A DNA stretch of 64,000 nt. Source: Dipteris shenzhenensis. Its lineage: Eukaryota; Polypodiophyta; Polypodiopsida; Gleicheniales. The DNA lies in assembly GCA_047967505.1 (NCBI GenBank), contig CM106539.1. One strand, 5' to 3'. Each line of letters opens with the position of its first letter. The first letter of the stretch is position 1. Made by a program: the position numbers and the translations under genes. The notes under the pieces are model-generated. The model worked only from the letters and a program-made list of their open reading frames with translations, did no database searches and was not told where the DNA came from. Positions 60,437-64,000 of this stretch are shown in pieces.

Positions 60437-60799
60437 TGTGAAGAGAGTGGGAGAGAGGTAAGGAGTCTCACTTGCAGCTTTCTCACATACACAAAGGGGG
60501 AAATACACACAAAGGTGGAGGTTGAAAAACAATTTTCCTCTTCTTAGTTATGAAAGTCAAAAGAACTCTCTCTCTTAGTACAAAAGCAATAGATGAATCC
60601 TATATGTGGGTCTCAGACAAACTCAGCTAACCTAGGTGGCATACTAACTGAGCCACTAACTAGAGTACATAATGACATGTCATCCAGCTATTAATAATTC
60701 ATGGGCGGTGTACCAAACGCATCTACAGCTAACAAGTCAGTGACATAAATGTACAACGATCAACCTGGCATATCACGATTGGAGCTTGATATCTTAACA
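60437..60799 (-). repeat. 3' LTR of B2
   Basis: About 363 bp, TGTGAAGAGAG to ...GATATCTTAACA. PPT at 60800-60814. The pol stop at 60760 lies inside. Confidence 0.9.
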
Positions 60800-63700
60800 C
60801 TCCCCCTCGAGGTCAATCCCAATTCCTGCACACCAAGCAGGTCTTTGAACTTGTGCAGCTTCTCTGCACCCAATTCCTTTGTGAATATGTCAGCTACCTG
60901 ATCCTCTATGCTGACATAAACTAGAGCAATAAAACCTACTAGAACCTTCTCCCACACATAGTGATAATGCACCTCAATGTGCTTTGTTCTAGCATGATAG
61001 ACTGGGTTATTTGCCAAGTGTATACTGCTCATGTTGTCATAATAAATGACAATTGGCCCATCTATAGACTGATGCATATCATAAAGTAGCTTACGCAACC
61101 AAGCCACCTCACATGCAGCCATTGCTGCACCCCTATACTCAGCCTCTGTGCTCAACAAGGCAACTGTAGACTATTTCTTGCTGCTCCAAGTGACTGTAGC
61201 ACTCCCAAAAGAGAACACATATCCATTGGTAGATCGTCTATCAGAAATACAACCAACCCAATCAGCATCAGTGTATCCATGCAATTGTATCTGAACCCTA
61301 GTCTCATAAAATAGTCCATACTCTAATGTGGACTTCACATACCTCAGTATGCATCTAGCCGCACCCAAATGCAGTTCCCTTGGAGCTTGCATAAACTGAC
61401 TTACCAACCCAATAGCATAGCTCAAATCTGGCCTGGTAATAGTCATATAAATCAAACTTCCTACTATGCATCTGTACATAGTAGGGTCTTCCAGAAGCTC
61501 ACCTGCATCTGCGCTCAGCTTCACATTCTACTCCAAAGGAACTGAAATAGGCTTACAGCCTATCATCCCATATTTGCACAGTATGTCCAGTCCATAGTGC
61601 CTCTGTAAGAGCCATATCCCACTTGTGGATCTAATCCTCTGATGATCAAATCATCAACATAAATAACAAGCAGCATAATACCTTTCTCTATTTTTCTCAC
61701 ATAAAGTGAGAAATCTGCCTTGGAAATCTGAAAGCCAATAGTGACAACATATTGTCCTATCTTGTCAAACCATGCTCTGGGTGCTTGCTTCAAGCCATAT
61801 AAGGCTTTCTTCAACCTGCAAAAAAACACACGATGAATAGCATGAACATAACCTGGTGGTTGCTCCATATAGACCTTTTCTTGCAAATCACCATGCAAGA
61901 AAGCATTCTTTACATCCATCTGATGTAAAGACCATCCCTTTGATGCAGCCATAGCAATGACTGCTCTTACAATTGCCATCCTTGCAATCGGACTGAATGT
62001 TTCTTCATAATCAATGCCATATGTCTGTGCAGACCCCTTAACAACTAATCTTGCCTTGTATTCGTTCACAGAACCATCTACATTGTGCTTCACCTTATAA
62101 ACTCACTTGCAACCAATTGCATTCTTGTCCTAAGGCAAAGGCACCAATTCCCATGTAGCATTTGCTTCCGAGGCATCCATGGCTTTCTCCTATTTTTCTT
62201 TTCCCATGGCTTGCTCAAAAGAAGTGGGTTCTAGTTCTTGTATCACTTTGACCATATAGGCATAGTGAATGGCTGTAAATCTGTCATATTTCAGCCTATC
62301 CATAGGATACTTAACTCTGGTAGACCTACGCAAAATAGGCTCACTACTAGGTGCTCTCAAAACATCCCTTGTCGTCCTTACTCTAGGTTTAACAATAGAA
62401 GGAATACCCAACTCATCATCAAGGCTCTATTCTGAGTCACTGGATTCACCATCCACATAAGAGTGACCTGCATTCACATCAACCATGGGTTGATCTACTT
62501 TCTCTTTTCCTTTATGTGATACTTGCATACCACTATCTGCATTGCTTTGAGGAGATTCTCCTAATCTCAATCTGCATGTCCATGGTGAAGTATGTGAACC
62601 ACTACTAGAGGACACTACAGGTCCACTAATATTTTGTGATTGCTGCTGTGAATTATGTGCAGCATTACCATTTTGTGCATCTACATCATCAATCACATTT
62701 ACTGGTTTATACCAGCTACTCATCTCATCAAAAACAACATCTTTACTCACTGTAAACTTACGAGTAGGAAGGTTATAGCATCTATATCCTTTTTGCTACA
62801 AAGAATAACCAATAAAGATGCACTTCTCAGCATTTGGATCCAACTTGGATCTCAACTCATCTGGCACATGAACATAGGCAATGCAACCAAAAACTTTCAA
62901 ATGAGAAATATATGGTTTCCTACCAGTATACCTCTCCTCTGGCATCATGCCATGTATTGCTATAGTGGGAGTCATGTTCATTATGTAGACTACTGTAGCA
63001 ACTGCTTCAGCCCAATATTAATCTGGCATGTCTTTTTCGTTGAGCATGGCATGAGATACCTCTCCAATATGCCTGTTTTTCCTTTCTGCAAGTCCATTTT
63101 ACTGTGGGGTATGACTGCATGAATATTGCTACTTTATCCCATGCTCCTACGGAAACCTTGCAAACTCATTTGAGATGTACTCTCCCCCTCCATCTGACCT
63201 TAGGCATTTTATTTGCAGGCCTGTTTCTTTTTCAACCATAGCTTTAAAAGCTTTGAAATGCCCAAACACTTCACTTTTCTTTTTCATAAAATACACCCAA
63301 ACTTTTTTGCTATAGTCATCAATAAAAGTGACAAAATAATGATAGTCTCCAATAGATGCAGCTTTAGTAGTCCACACATTAGAGTGGATTAATTCCAATG
63401 GCCTCTTACTCTCTTCAACATCTCTAGGAAATGGTTTCCTTGCCTGTTTTCCAAATTGACAGGCTTCACATACCTTATGCATTCCTGCAACCTTGAACTT
63501 AGGCAATCCTGCAATAATATTTTGGGCCTGCATTAATTTAAGTCACTGTACATTAACATGACCAATGCGTTTATGCCAGATATCAATATCTGCAACTACA
63601 CCGGTCCCATGTGCAAACATTGCTGCACTCAATTCAGGCATGTCCACATCCAATGTAAGCATCCTGCCCTTCTTCTTCCCTTTTGCTATCCAAGCAACCT

Positions 63701-63828
63701 TTATTTTTCATATCCTCAACAAAGCATCCATGAGGATTAAATCTGACCTACAAGCCCTGCTTAACCATTTGACCAATAGAAACCAAGTTCTTGGTGATAT
63801 TCAAGACATGAAATACATGAGATAGGTA
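60760..63828 (-). pseudogene. pol: B2 pol remnant: protease end to RNase H
   Basis: The protease end keeps Gln (CAA) at the boundary codon that is a stop in A, B0 and B1 (about 63768). Integrase 63533-62796: CEACQFGK, LIHSNVW (catalytic Asp of IHSD changed to Asn), FIDDYSKKVW, LRSDGGGEY, and GCIAYVHVPDE. Spacer 62750-62190. RT 62093-61563: [23 protein letters not shown] and YVDDLII. A deletion near 61631 then removes the following part (about 80-100 bp compared with B1). Its distal part resumes at 61524. RNase H 61400-60760: YYDNMSSIHLANNP and [15 protein letters not shown] replaces Gln at 61528-61530 and 61171-61173. Confidence 0.89.
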
Positions 63829-64000
63829 TGACAAAATATGAAGAGGGGAGAGGAGAATAGTGGAGATGAGGAGAGAGGGCACAGCTAGAGAGCACACCAC
63901 AAATGACTAACTGTACACTAGATTTAGTTGAAAAAATAGAATATATACAAACCCTTTTAGGGTTAGGGTTAGGGGATCTAACCCTTTCCTTTATAGCACT
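63829..64000 (-). repeat. LTR of C3 (cut by window end)
   Basis: TGACAAAATATGAAGAGG onwards, family C LTR with telomere-like repeats (about 63957-63974), inserted in the B2 protease region. Whether it is a solo LTR or a full element cannot be told here. Confidence 0.9.

Larger units (their letters stand above)
60437..63828 (-). mobile_element. Ty1/copia element B2 (3' part, interrupted by C3)
   Basis: The 3' LTR 60437-60799 is inserted in C2 RT. Pol runs right to the protease end at 63828, where the C3 LTR starts. Gag, leader and 5' LTR lie beyond the window. A candidate TSD is TTCTT (60432-60436); its partner is not visible. Confidence 0.9.

Noticed and set aside
60134-60532. 132-codon frame starting in B2 LTR and ending in C2 RT
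   Set aside because: The first ~30 codons are B2 LTR antisense. The fusion is created by the insertion and has no conserved start.

Overview
The window looks like intergenic chromatin from a large-genome seed plant. A gymnosperm is my best guess, by inference only; no sequence here fixes the species. It is dominated by Ty1/copia LTR retrotransposons at several stages of decay. There are also Ty3/gypsy and LINE remnants, two copies of a foldback DNA transposon with 9-bp target-site duplications (TSDs), satellites and microsatellites. I find no intact host gene. The retroelement primer-binding sites match the 3' end of plant initiator Met-tRNA (TGGTATCAGAGC), which fits a plant.

Layout. About 450-2560: degenerate LINE, minus strand. 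2593-11895: old copia element B0 (minus), whose 5' leader was hit by a second copy of the same family, B1 (7064-11091, TSD ACAGT). B1 has lost integrase, and its gag-protease block is inverted. 11930-14590: broken multi-exon gene (minus), possibly transposase-like. 14600-27118: mostly unassignable AT-rich sequence, with a copia integrase relic (16650-17640), a CpG-rich SINE-like patch (about 20330-20440), a 33-nt C run, a compact heat-shock-type promoter (21034-21120) and tandem repeats. 27119-34795: copia element C1 (TSD TTATC), of a different family whose LTR carries telomere-like repeats. 36745-37738 and 51412-52420: foldback MULE-like elements in opposite orientation. About 38560-45700: degenerate copia D (minus), interrupted by internally deleted copia B3 (39777-43037). 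45852-51271: copia A (TSD TAGAT), the youngest element (LTRs differ at 1 of 297 positions); it is complete except for one in-frame stop and one 2-bp insertion. 53134-54200: RNase H-domain relic. 55019-55990 and 57160-58882: two gypsy gag relics on either side of a palindromic satellite (56195-56820). 58883 to end: three-level nest, in which C2 is interrupted by B2 and B2 by C3.

How the parts relate. Families A and B are relatives with the same domain order (gag, protease, integrase, RT, RNase H), the same LTR end sequence and a pol frame that runs through the polypurine tract into the 3' LTR. Family C is a separate copia lineage. The nesting order shows that B and C were active alternately. 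Many stops in the older copies are Gln CAG codons changed to TAG, as expected from deamination of methylated CHG cytosines.
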